NCBI GenBank assembly: GCA_029859555.1
Contig: JAOUCV010000116.1
Span: forward strand, 1 to 6,937
Direction: 5' to 3'
DNA: 6,937 bases
From: Gammaproteobacteria bacterium
GTDB taxonomy: Bacteria > Pseudomonadota > Gammaproteobacteria > UBA9214
Shown piece after piece: positions 1 through 5,315 of this stretch. The notes beneath the pieces are model-generated. The model did not search any database, had not been told where the DNA came from, and saw nothing but the letters and a program-made list of their open reading frames with translations. The position numbers and the translations under genes were made by a program. Position 1 is the first letter of the stretch. Every line of letters begins with the position of its first letter.

Positions 1-910
1 ATTTAAACGCACAGCAGGTTATGTCTATGCTGTCGATGGTGTGTCACTCGCGATCCCGCAAGGCTGTACGCAGGCGCTGGTGGGTGAGTCCGGCTGCGGA
101 AAAACAACCGTCGGGAAAGCCATATTACAGCTGATTAAACCCACCGACGGCAGCGTGCAGTTCGAAGCTGTCGAGCTGACAAGGCTGAAGGGCGAGGCGC
201 TGAGAAAGAAACGTTCAGACTTTCAGTTTATCTTTCAGGATCCTTTTTCCTCCATGAACCCGCGCATGATGGTCGGCGATATTGTCGAAGAGGGCATGAT
301 TGCACAGGGAATCGGAAAGACCCGGCAACAACGACGCGCCCGTGTAAACGAATTATTCGAGCAGGTCGGTCTGTCTGCGGATCAGGCGCAGCGCTATCCG
401 CATGAATTTTCAGGTGGCCAGCGCCAGCGCATCTGTATTGCCCGTGCCCTGGCCGTCGACCCACGGCTGGTTATCTGTGACGAGCCAACCAGTGCACTCG
501 ATGTGTCGGTACAGGCGCAGATACTGAATCTGCTCAAGGAACTCCAGAACAGGCTGGGGCTGTCCTACCTTTTTATTACGCATAACCTGTCTGTGGTTTC
601 CTACCTGGCAGACCGGGTCGCGGTGATGTACCTGGGGCGTATTGTGGAAGAGGGCCCGGTCGCCGACGTGCTGGAACAGCCCCTGCATCCGTACACCGAG
701 GCGCTGTTATCCGCCGTACCGGTCGCGGATACACAGTCAAAACGCGAAATTATCCGCCTCGAAGGTGATATCCCGTCCCCGTCCCAGCCGCCCACTGGCT
801 GCCATTTTCACCCGCGTTGCCCCAGGGCCATGGATATTTGCAGGGACAGCTACCCGCCGGAAACTGCTGCCGGAGACCAGACCGTGCGCTGTTTCCTGCA
901 TCAACAATGA
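1..910 (+). CDS. Oligopeptide/dipeptide ABC transporter ATP-binding protein (OppF/DppF type), 5' end outside window
   Basis: This is the ATPase subunit of a peptide-type ABC importer; it hydrolyses ATP on the cytoplasmic side to drive uptake. The frame is open from the first complete codon at base 2, and the residues there (AVDGVSL) are the usual start of an ABC domain, so the gene begins upstream and the GTG at 41 is not the true start. Counting from base 2: Walker A GESGCGKTT at 28-36, Q-loop Gln 79, signature FSGGQ at 136-140, Walker B LVICDEP at 156-162, D-loop SALD at 164-167 and switch His 194. The C-terminal tail has HPYTEALL and a GCHFHPRCP segment with cysteines 267, 273, 280 and 297, the cysteine-bearing extension typical of Opp/Dpp ATPases. 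All catalytic motifs are intact. The permeases and binding protein are not visible, so the substrate (peptides, nickel, other) cannot be assigned. It could also be the second half of a fused two-domain ATPase. Confidence 0.93.
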   Translation, partial: FKRTAGYVYAVDGVSLAIPQGCTQALVGESGCGKTTVGKAILQLIKPTDGSVQFEAVELTRLKGEALRKKRSDFQFIFQDPFSSMNPRMMVGDIVEEGMIAQGIGKTRQQRRARVNELFEQVGLSADQAQRYPHEFSGGQRQRICIARALAVDPRLVICDEPTSALDVSVQAQILNLLKELQNRLGLSYLFITHNLSVVSYLADRVAVMYLGRIVEEGPVADVLEQPLHPYTEALLSAVPVADTQSKREIIRLEGDIPSPSQPPTGCHFHPRCPRAMDICRDSYPPETAAGDQTVRCFLHQQ

Positions 911-914
911 GGTA

Positions 915-942
915 TGGGCATTGGCGCCGGAAATGCTAGAAT
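915..942 (+). promoter_or_regulatory. Candidate sigma70 promoter with extended -10 for the aminotransferase gene
   Basis: TGGGCA at 915-920 (4 of 6 matches to the -35 consensus) lies 16 bases before TAGAAT at 937-942, which is preceded by TG at 934-935, giving an extended -10 (TGCTAGAAT). Transcription would start near 949, leaving a leader of roughly 45 bases. No terminator hairpin is evident after the ABC gene, so read-through from upstream is also possible. This was called by eye from consensus matching only. Confidence 0.4.
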
Positions 943-950
943 TTGTCCTT

Positions 951-979
951 TGATAATCCACTATTCCAGATAATTATCA
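951..979. promoter_or_regulatory. Inverted repeat in the aminotransferase leader
   Basis: TGATAAT at 951-957 is the exact reverse complement of ATTATCA at 973-979, with 15 bases between. The right arm also sits in a perfect 10-bp palindrome, GATAATTATC, at 969-978. It lies between the candidate promoter and the ribosome binding site (AAGAGG, 985-990), where an operator or a weak leader hairpin would act. The arms are AT-rich, so chance occurrence is quite possible. Confidence 0.3.
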
Positions 980-995
980 GTATCAAGAGGAACAC

Positions 996-2174
996 ATGAG
1001 TATTCAGTCATTTCACCCCCCCGTTCGTACCCTGATGGGTCCTGGTCCGTCTGATGTCAATCCGCGCATTCTCGAGGCCATGGCGCGACCGACCATTGGT
1101 CACCTGGATCCCGAATTCGTCAATATGATGGACCAAATGAAAGAGCTGCTGCGCTATGCCTTTCAAACCAGTAATGAGCTGACCATGCCGGTTTCGGCAC
1201 CGGGTTCCGCGGGCATGGAAATGTGCTTTGTAAACCTGGTCGAGCCGGGTGACAAGGTGATCGTCTGCCAGAACGGGGTGTTCGGTGGTCGCATGAAGGA
1301 AAATGTCGAACGCTGCGGTGGTATTGCCGTCATGGTAGAAGACGACTGGGGTGTGGCTGTCGACCCGCAAAAAGTGCTGCAAGCACTGAAGGCCAATCCC
1401 GATGCCAGGATCCTTGCCTTTGTGCATGCTGAAACATCAACCGGTGCTATTTCCGATGCAGAAACATTAACGGCACTGGCGCACCAGCATGACTGCCTTG
1501 TTATCGTTGACTCGGTTACCTCGCTTGCCGGTTCACCACTGATGGTCAGCGACTGGGATATTGACGCAATTTATTCAGGTACCCAGAAATGCCTGTCATG
1601 CGTACCCGGTCTGTCGCCGGTTTCTTTCAGTCAGCGTGCCATCGACGTGATTACCAGTCGCAAGACAAAGGTACAGAGCTGGTTCCTTGACCTGAACCTG
1701 GTGTTGGGTTACTGGGGTGGCGGTGCAAAGCGTGCATACCACCACACGGCACCGGTTAACACTTTGTATGCATTGCACGAAGCACTGGTGATTCTGCAGG
1801 AGGAAGGTATTGAAAACTCCTGGGCACGTCATCAGAAAAACCACGATGCCTTGCGCAGCGGTCTTGAAGCAATGGGTCTCAGCTTCGTTGTTCCTGAAGG
1901 ACAGCGTCTGCCGCAGCTGAATGCAGTATCGATTCCTGATGGTGTTGATGAAGCCGCCGTTCGTAGTGCATTGCTGAATGAATACAACCTTGAAATCGGT
2001 GCCGGGCTCGGTGCCATGGCCGGCAAGATCTGGCGTGTTGGCCTGATGGGCTTTGCCAGCAACCAGACCAATGTGCTGTTCTGTCTGGGTGCGCTGGATG
2101 CCGTGCTGAGCAGTATGAAAGCACCGGTTGATTCCGGTGTCGCTGTTGCTGCTGCCCGTGCAGTATACGGCTGA
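996..2174 (+). CDS. Class V aminotransferase, alanine/serine-glyoxylate aminotransferase family (AGXT-like)
   Basis: This 392-residue, PLP-dependent, probably cytosolic enzyme is predicted to transfer an amino group to glyoxylate, making glycine from alanine or serine. It resembles mammalian AGXT along its length: GPGPSDVNPRIL near residue 15, HAETSTG at 144-150, cofactor-binding VDSVTSL with Asp172, SGTQK with the Schiff-base Lys198, SRKTK at 221-225, YHHTAPVNTLYALHEAL at 248-264, GIENSW at 271-276, and WRVGLMG with Arg347, the expected substrate-carboxylate residue. Where AGXT has a tryptophan stacking on PLP (NGIWG), this protein has Phe96 (NGVFG). The ATG is preceded by AAGAGG (985-990) at good spacing. 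The length is normal and all key residues are present. The family covers alanine-glyoxylate, serine-glyoxylate, serine-pyruvate and (S)-ureidoglycine-glyoxylate activities, which cannot be separated by eye. No photorespiration-like, serine-cycle or purine genes are in view to decide. Confidence 0.93.
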   Translation: MSIQSFHPPVRTLMGPGPSDVNPRILEAMARPTIGHLDPEFVNMMDQMKELLRYAFQTSNELTMPVSAPGSAGMEMCFVNLVEPGDKVIVCQNGVFGGRMKENVERCGGIAVMVEDDWGVAVDPQKVLQALKANPDARILAFVHAETSTGAISDAETLTALAHQHDCLVIVDSVTSLAGSPLMVSDWDIDAIYSGTQKCLSCVPGLSPVSFSQRAIDVITSRKTKVQSWFLDLNLVLGYWGGGAKRAYHHTAPVNTLYALHEALVILQEEGIENSWARHQKNHDALRSGLEAMGLSFVVPEGQRLPQLNAVSIPDGVDEAAVRSALLNEYNLEIGAGLGAMAGKIWRVGLMGFASNQTNVLFCLGALDAVLSSMKAPVDSGVAVAAARAVYG

Positions 2175-2201
2175 TCAGGTTTTACTCCCGGTACGACTGT
2201 A

Positions 2202-2233
2202 ACGGGGAGCCGTGTTAAAGCAGGGCTCCCCGT
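2202..2233. terminator. GC-rich hairpin between convergent genes, likely bidirectional terminator
   Basis: ACGGGGAGCC at 2202-2211 pairs perfectly with GGCTCCCCGT at 2224-2233 around a 12-base loop. It sits 27 bases after the aminotransferase stop and 5 bases beyond the msrB stop on the other strand, exactly where one hairpin could end both transcripts. Neither side has a clear run of T, so it is not a textbook intrinsic terminator; it may work weakly, with Rho, or as a 3'-end stabiliser. Confidence 0.6.
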
Positions 2234-2238
2234 ACAGA

Positions 2239-2814
2239 TCAATTATCAAACAGCGACAGATATTCCCCGTATCCGTTCGCTTGCATATCTTCCCTGGGGA
2301 TAAATTTCAGCGAAGCAGAGTTAATACAGTAACGCAGGCCGGTTGGTTCCGGCCCGTCGTTGAACACGTGGCCCAGATGTGACTTCGCAATACTGCTTTT
2401 TAACTCGGTACGTTTCATAAAGAACCGTGTGTCTGTGTGTGTCTGTAAGGCATCCGGCGTGATGGGCTGGACAAAGCTGGGCCAGCCGGTACCTGACTTG
2501 AATTTGTCGGTTGAGCTGAACAGCGGTTGTCCCGAGACGATATCCACGTAGATACCTGCCTGCTTGTTGTCCCAGTATTCATTTTTAAAGGCAGGTTCGG
2601 TACCCTCATTCTGGGTAACGTCAAATTGCAACGGGTTTAACTGCGCACGCAACGCTTCGGGGGACGGCTTCTGAAAATCACCGGCTGCCGGGGATGTTAG
2701 CGGCGTTGTGACAACACTGGTCTCTGCTGTTTCGCTTGCAGTGCTGACTTTCAGTAATAGCGCTACTGCACAGCTTGCAATGCCAATAGCTGCCAGGACG
2801 TTCTGTATTTTCAT
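2239..2814 (-). CDS. msrB: Exported peptide-methionine (R)-S-oxide reductase, zinc-less type
   Basis: MsrB reduces the R-epimer of methionine sulfoxide in damaged proteins. In this 191-residue protein, residues about 6-21 form a hydrophobic segment after Lys2, followed by VSTAS, a possible signal peptidase I site near residue 26, so it is probably periplasmic or membrane-anchored. The MsrB domain runs from about 51: [13 protein letters not shown] at 64-76, SGTGWPSF at 107-114, [11 protein letters not shown] at 145-155 and [11 protein letters not shown] at 161-171 with catalytic Cys163. Both zinc-binding CxxC pairs of E. coli MsrB are replaced (DIVS around 91-94, SIAK around 141-144), as in the MsrB domain of Neisseria PilB. 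The recycling cysteine of SGCGWPSF is Thr109 here, so Cys163 is the only cysteine in the mature protein. The ATG at 2814 is preceded by a modest GGGATA. No MsrA or dedicated electron donor is in the window. Convergent with the aminotransferase, divergent from the hydrolase. Confidence 0.95.
   Translation of the reverse strand: MKIQNVLAAIGIASCAVALLLKVSTASETAETSVVTTPLTSPAAGDFQKPSPEALRAQLNPLQFDVTQNEGTEPAFKNEYWDNKQAGIYVDIVSGQPLFSSTDKFKSGTGWPSFVQPITPDALQTHTDTRFFMKRTELKSSIAKSHLGHVFNDGPEPTGLRYCINSASLKFIPREDMQANGYGEYLSLFDN
2427..2446. repeat. Tandem direct repeat, two copies of a 10-mer, inside msrB
   Basis: GTGTGTCTGT is repeated twice without interruption or mismatch. On the coding strand it lies within codons for LQTHTDTR (residues 123-130 of MsrB), between the SGTGWPSF and SHLGHVF motifs. 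The unit length is not a multiple of three, so gain or loss of one copy would shift the frame upstream of catalytic Cys163. Two copies are too few to call it a phase-variable locus. Confidence 0.8.
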
Positions 2815-2835
2815 GGTTAAATATCCCGTGATTAA

Positions 2836-2864
2836 ATTATCGAGTAACTGCAGGTTTATGACAG
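2836..2864 (-). promoter_or_regulatory. Candidate msrB promoter
   Basis: On the minus strand, CTGTCA (2864-2859, 4 of 6 matches to -35) is followed after 17 bases by GATAAT (2841-2836, 5 of 6 matches to -10). The predicted start near 2829 leaves a very short leader before the ATG at 2814. An alternative -10, TATAAT at 2910-2905 on the same strand, lacks a good -35. Both are assignments by eye. Confidence 0.35.
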
Positions 2865-2912
2865 ATTCCTTCGAAGCGAGTTCAGAACACTTGTTATTCG
2901 TTAAATTATATA

Positions 2913-2929
2913 TAATATACAGTATATTA
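2913..2929. promoter_or_regulatory. Perfect 17-bp palindrome, candidate operator between msrB and the hydrolase gene
   Basis: TAATATAC (2913-2920) and GTATATTA (2922-2929) are exact reverse complements around one central A. The site lies in the AT-rich divergent intergenic region and overlaps the -35 position of the hydrolase promoter candidate. This geometry suits a homodimeric repressor or activator acting on one or both genes. The AT-rich composition raises the chance of a fortuitous palindrome, and no regulator gene is adjacent. Confidence 0.45.
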
Positions 2930-2944
2930 CAGTCTATTTATGAT
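2916..2944 (+). promoter_or_regulatory. Candidate promoter of the alpha/beta hydrolase gene
   Basis: TATACA at 2916-2921 (4 of 6) and TATGAT at 2939-2944 (5 of 6) are separated by 17 bases. Transcription would start near 2951, just ahead of a strong ribosome binding site (AGAGGTGAG, 2955-2963) before the ATG at 2966. A consensus TATAAT at 2911-2916 is also present but has no well-spaced -35. The region is so AT-rich that the exact promoter is uncertain. Confidence 0.35.
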
Positions 2945-2965
2945 ATTCAGTTATAGAGGTGAGCC

Positions 2966-3772
2966 ATGAAAAAATTCTACCTGCCTGGCGTCTGTGTCGT
3001 ATTGCAACTTGCACTGACTGCTTCTCTTTATGCTGCCACACAGTCGGATACCGCCAAGGAGCAACGCTGGTCCGAGCAGATTGTTGAGCAGCTGATTGAT
3101 GGCGAAGATGTCTGGCTGGAGGCACGCAAACACCGCTTCCTGACGATCTACACCCCGGCCGAGGAGACGCCATTTCAGGGCACAGTTGTGCTGATTCATG
3201 GCACAGGGGCACATCCCGACTGGCCACAGGTTATCCAGCCATTGCGATCCGGGTTGGCCGAGAATGGCTGGCAGTCTTTATCACTGCAGATGCCGTTGCC
3301 ACCCGAGGGCGCTGATCAGGATCTGCAGGGACAATTGATACAGGAAGGGGCAGACAGAATCAGTGTCGCGCTCGACTGGTTGGCAGAGCAGGGCGCTGGC
3401 AAGATCACGCTGATAGCACACAGCCGTGGTGGTGCAGACCTGCTGTTTTACGCCGCTGACCGACAGGATGAGCGGCTTGATTCGCTGGTGGTCATTGGTG
3501 TGAACGGCGCGTTCAACAATGTACCTGACTCCATGGGCACCCTGCAGTCCTTGTCGAAGATAAGGCTGCCTGTGCTGGACGTTTACGGCAGCAGTGATTT
3601 ACAGGGTGTTCTGGATACCGCTGCTGCACGCAAGAAAGCCGCGGTTGCTGGCAGTTCCGGCTATCAGCAAACCAGGGTAGACGGTGCGGACCACTTTTTT
3701 GAAAGCAGGGAGGCTGAACTGCTGGCGCTCGTGATCGACTGGCTCAAGGCTGTTCAGTCTGCAAGCGAGTAA
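2966..3772 (+). CDS. Secreted alpha/beta hydrolase, DUF3530-like
   Basis: This 268-residue protein has a clear signal peptide: MKK, a hydrophobic stretch to about residue 20, then SLYA-AT with likely cleavage after Ala23, so it should be periplasmic or exported. The rest is an alpha/beta hydrolase fold: oxyanion-type strand VVLIHGTG at 74-81, then HPDWPQVIQPLRSGLAENGW at 83-102, the nucleophile elbow AHSRGG at 151-156 with Ser153, a late strand VLDVYGSSD with candidate acid Asp211, and VDGADHFF with His243. The triad therefore appears complete. The HPDWP segment followed by GW and SLSL resembles DUF3530 family proteins of gammaproteobacteria, whose substrate is unknown to me. A serine esterase, lipase or peptidase-like role is possible, but no substrate can be inferred. 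The start is supported by AGAGGTGAG five or so bases upstream. Its last 19 bp overlap the 3' end of ygfZ. Confidence 0.88.
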   Translation: MKKFYLPGVCVVLQLALTASLYAATQSDTAKEQRWSEQIVEQLIDGEDVWLEARKHRFLTIYTPAEETPFQGTVVLIHGTGAHPDWPQVIQPLRSGLAENGWQSLSLQMPLPPEGADQDLQGQLIQEGADRISVALDWLAEQGAGKITLIAHSRGGADLLFYAADRQDERLDSLVVIGVNGAFNNVPDSMGTLQSLSKIRLPVLDVYGSSDLQGVLDTAAARKKAAVAGSSGYQQTRVDGADHFFESREAELLALVIDWLKAVQSASE

Positions 3773-4797
3773 GGCAGTGACTGCAGTGTAAATGCCGGGC
3801 CGTCCGCTGCGCCAAGAAACACATCGCCCGTCTCTGCCGAAGCTATTTGCAGTACTGCCAGCGCCAACTGGCCGCCATCAGGATGCGGCTGCGCATCCAC
3901 AATACGACCAATTGCCTGTGCATTCTCGCCGGTGGGGAATAATGCATCACCGGGTGAGGCAATCTTGTTATCGGCTATTCTTCCCAGGTACATGCGGCGT
4001 TTCAGTGTCCCCAGGTATTGCATGCGGGCAACGATTTCCTGCCCCGGGTAACAACCTTTCTTGAAGCTGACGCCCTTGATCAACTCCAGATTCATCATCT
4101 GCGGTACGAACAATTCTGCTGTTGCCGAAAAAACACACGGCAGACCTGCCTGTATTTCCAGTAAGCGCCAGGATGGCTCTCCAACCGGAGCGCCACGCAC
4201 ATTGAGCGAGTCCCAGAGCTCGCGGGCTGCATTAACCGAGGTCGCGTAGACCTCATAGCGTGGCTGCAGGCCGGGAACACGCACAATGGTCAGATCACCC
4301 TTGTGCGTGACAGCGTCAATATCTGCCGGTAATTCTGTGACTGCATTGCCGAGCTCATCGCTGGCCGCTGCACCGGACACCCCGATGCGCAGGAAATTCT
4401 CACTGACATCTTCGAAGGTCACGTCTGCGCGCATCACAAACATACGCAGGCGTTGAATAACTGCCTCAATCGAATCAGCCGGCAGGCGCAGATACCAGGT
4501 GTCTCCATGACGAAAAATTCGCATCAGGCCGAGGACGCGGCCCTTGGGCGTGCAATAGGCGTTCAGCTGGCTGCTGAGCTCGTCAAGGCTGCTGGTGTCA
4601 TTGGTGAATTGTGACTGCAGGAAACTGCCTGCGTCCTGGCCATGTGCAGCGATCACGCCCATATATTCGAGATCAGCAAATACCAGACCGCTGAGAGCAA
4701 CTTCCTGCTCGCGTCCCGGATTACCGAAATGCTGGACCCGGTCGTCAGAAAACTCCGCTCCGGCCTCTTCAAGAAACGCTTTCCACCTGTTCTTCAT
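3754..4797 (-). CDS. ygfZ: Folate-binding Fe-S enzyme maintenance protein YgfZ (GcvT-like/IBA57 family)
   Basis: YgfZ is a cytosolic tetrahydrofolate-binding protein, related to the GcvT T-protein and to IBA57, needed for full activity of certain Fe-S enzymes including the tRNA methylthiotransferase MiaB. In this 347-residue protein the fingerprint KGCYPGQEIVAR starts at residue 247, with conserved Cys249. Other family features are FLQSQFTND near 59, AYCTPKGRVLGLMRIF near 80-95, WRLLEIQAGLP near 210, and a C-terminal LPYSLAD that closely matches the E. coli ending LPYSLEE. An in-frame TTG ten codons upstream (4827) would give a longer protein, but it falls at the edge of the -10 box of a good promoter (4828-4856), so I choose the ATG at 4797. 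That ATG has no obvious Shine-Dalgarno. The gene is divergent from sdhC and overlaps the hydrolase gene tail to tail. Confidence 0.96.
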   Translation of the reverse strand: MKNRWKAFLEEAGAEFSDDRVQHFGNPGREQEVALSGLVFADLEYMGVIAAHGQDAGSFLQSQFTNDTSSLDELSSQLNAYCTPKGRVLGLMRIFRHGDTWYLRLPADSIEAVIQRLRMFVMRADVTFEDVSENFLRIGVSGAAASDELGNAVTELPADIDAVTHKGDLTIVRVPGLQPRYEVYATSVNAARELWDSLNVRGAPVGEPSWRLLEIQAGLPCVFSATAELFVPQMMNLELIKGVSFKKGCYPGQEIVARMQYLGTLKRRMYLGRIADNKIASPGDALFPTGENAQAIGRIVDAQPHPDGGQLALAVLQIASAETGDVFLGAADGPAFTLQSLPYSLAD

Positions 4798-4827
4798 AAT
4801 GTCTGTATGATCGTTTAACGGACACAA

Positions 4828-4856
4828 ATTCTAGTCTAAGTTGCCGGGTCTGTCAG
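4828..4856 (-). promoter_or_regulatory. Sigma70-type promoter for ygfZ
   Basis: On the minus strand, CTGACA (4856-4851, 5 of 6 matches to TTGACA) and TAGAAT (4833-4828, 5 of 6 matches to TATAAT) are separated by exactly 17 bases, the best promoter match in the window. The predicted start lies near 4821, giving a leader of about 24 bases before the ATG at 4797. It therefore excludes the upstream TTG as a translation start. Confidence 0.6.
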
Positions 4857-4879
4857 TAATCGTCGGTGTCTCTCTGTGG

Positions 4880-4909
4880 CTGGCGTTCACGCCTTGTGAA
4901 TGGTATAAA
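4880..4909 (+). promoter_or_regulatory. Candidate sdhCDA promoter with extended -10
   Basis: TATAAA at 4904-4909 is preceded by TG at 4901-4902 with one base between, forming an extended -10. Eighteen bases upstream is a weak -35, CTGGCG (4880-4885, 3 of 6). Transcription would start near 4916, about 20 bases before the sdhC ATG. It is the only reasonable promoter I see between ygfZ and sdhC on the plus strand, but additional promoters are possible. Confidence 0.45.
4886..4900. promoter_or_regulatory. Inverted repeat inside the sdh promoter, candidate operator
   Basis: TTCAC (4886-4890) and GTGAA (4896-4900) are exact reverse complements separated by five bases. They sit between the proposed -35 and -10 elements, where a bound regulator would block polymerase. 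The motif does not match FNR (TTGAT-N4-ATCAA) or CRP (TGTGA-N6-TCACA) spacing. The arms are short, so the assignment is tentative. Confidence 0.25.
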
Positions 4910-4934
4910 TTCGACAGGCAAATAAAAGTAGATT

Positions 4935-5315
4935 ATGACTACCCAACGATCTGGACCCGTCTATTTAAATCTTCTACGAATACGTTTCCCGGTTGGTGCG
5001 GTGACCTCGATCGCCCATCGTATATCCGGCGTGCTGTTGTTTTTGTCCCTGCCGGTGCTGATCTACCTGCTGGATCTGTCCCTGCAAAGCCCTGCAGGCT
5101 ATGAAAAAACAATATCTTACATTAATAACTGCTGGTTTGAAGCTGGCCTGGGGCTGGTCGTCTGGTCATTTATGCACCATTTATTGTCCGGTATCCGCTT
5201 CCTGCTGATAGACATTGACAAGGGTGTCACGTTACAGACTGCACGCGGCAGTGCCTGGCTGGTAAATCTGTGTGCCCCGGTGCTGGCGCTGCTGTATCTC
5301 TGGTGGATTCTGTGA
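4935..5315 (+). CDS. sdhC: Succinate dehydrogenase cytochrome b556 subunit
   Basis: SdhC is one of two inner-membrane anchor subunits of complex II (succinate:quinone oxidoreductase); with SdhD it holds heme b and the ubiquinone site. The protein has 126 residues, the normal size. The N-terminus PVYLNLLRIRFPVGAVTSIAHRISGV (8-33) is the family signature, with Ser25 and Arg29 corresponding to the quinone-site Ser27 and Arg31 of E. coli. Three hydrophobic segments lie at about 31-49, 68-93 and 106-126. His82, before LLSGIR, aligns with the E. coli heme ligand His84, and a second histidine (81) sits beside it. The ATG at 4935 has only a weak AT-rich ribosome binding region. It is the first gene of the operon, and its stop overlaps the sdhD start. 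Confidence 0.96.
   Translation: MTTQRSGPVYLNLLRIRFPVGAVTSIAHRISGVLLFLSLPVLIYLLDLSLQSPAGYEKTISYINNCWFEAGLGLVVWSFMHHLLSGIRFLLIDIDKGVTLQTARGSAWLVNLCAPVLALLYLWWIL

Noticed and set aside
41..910. GTG at 41 as the start of the ABC ATPase
   Set aside because: The same frame is open to the left edge and encodes the conserved beginning of the ABC domain, so the gene is truncated by the window rather than starting here.
951..979. Fur box upstream of the aminotransferase
   Set aside because: GATAAT-like units are present, but they are not arranged as adjacent hexamers or as a 7-1-7 palindrome, so I keep only an unnamed inverted repeat.
1008..1427. 139-codon minus-strand frame inside the aminotransferase gene
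   Set aside because: It lies wholly antisense to a clearly homologous gene and has no recognisable domain; it is a frame shadow.
2770..2772. Lipoprotein signal in MsrB (IASC, Cys15)
   Set aside because: The four residues fit a loose lipobox, but the hydrophobic stretch continues after the cysteine (AVALLL), which is unusual for a mature lipoprotein N-terminus. A signal peptidase I peptide or a membrane anchor fits better.
2708..2956. 82-codon plus-strand frame across the msrB start and intergenic region
   Set aside because: It is antisense to the MsrB signal segment, runs into the divergent promoter region, and has no supporting motif or ribosome binding site.
4841..5104. 87-codon plus-strand frame overlapping the sdhC start
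   Set aside because: It spans the sdh promoter region and then overlaps sdhC in another frame; the protein shows no domain and no good start signal.
5270..5311. Longer sdhD starting inside sdhC at 5270
   Set aside because: The extra residues have no SdhD similarity, while GTG 5312 gives the canonical N-terminus and the common 4-bp start/stop overlap.
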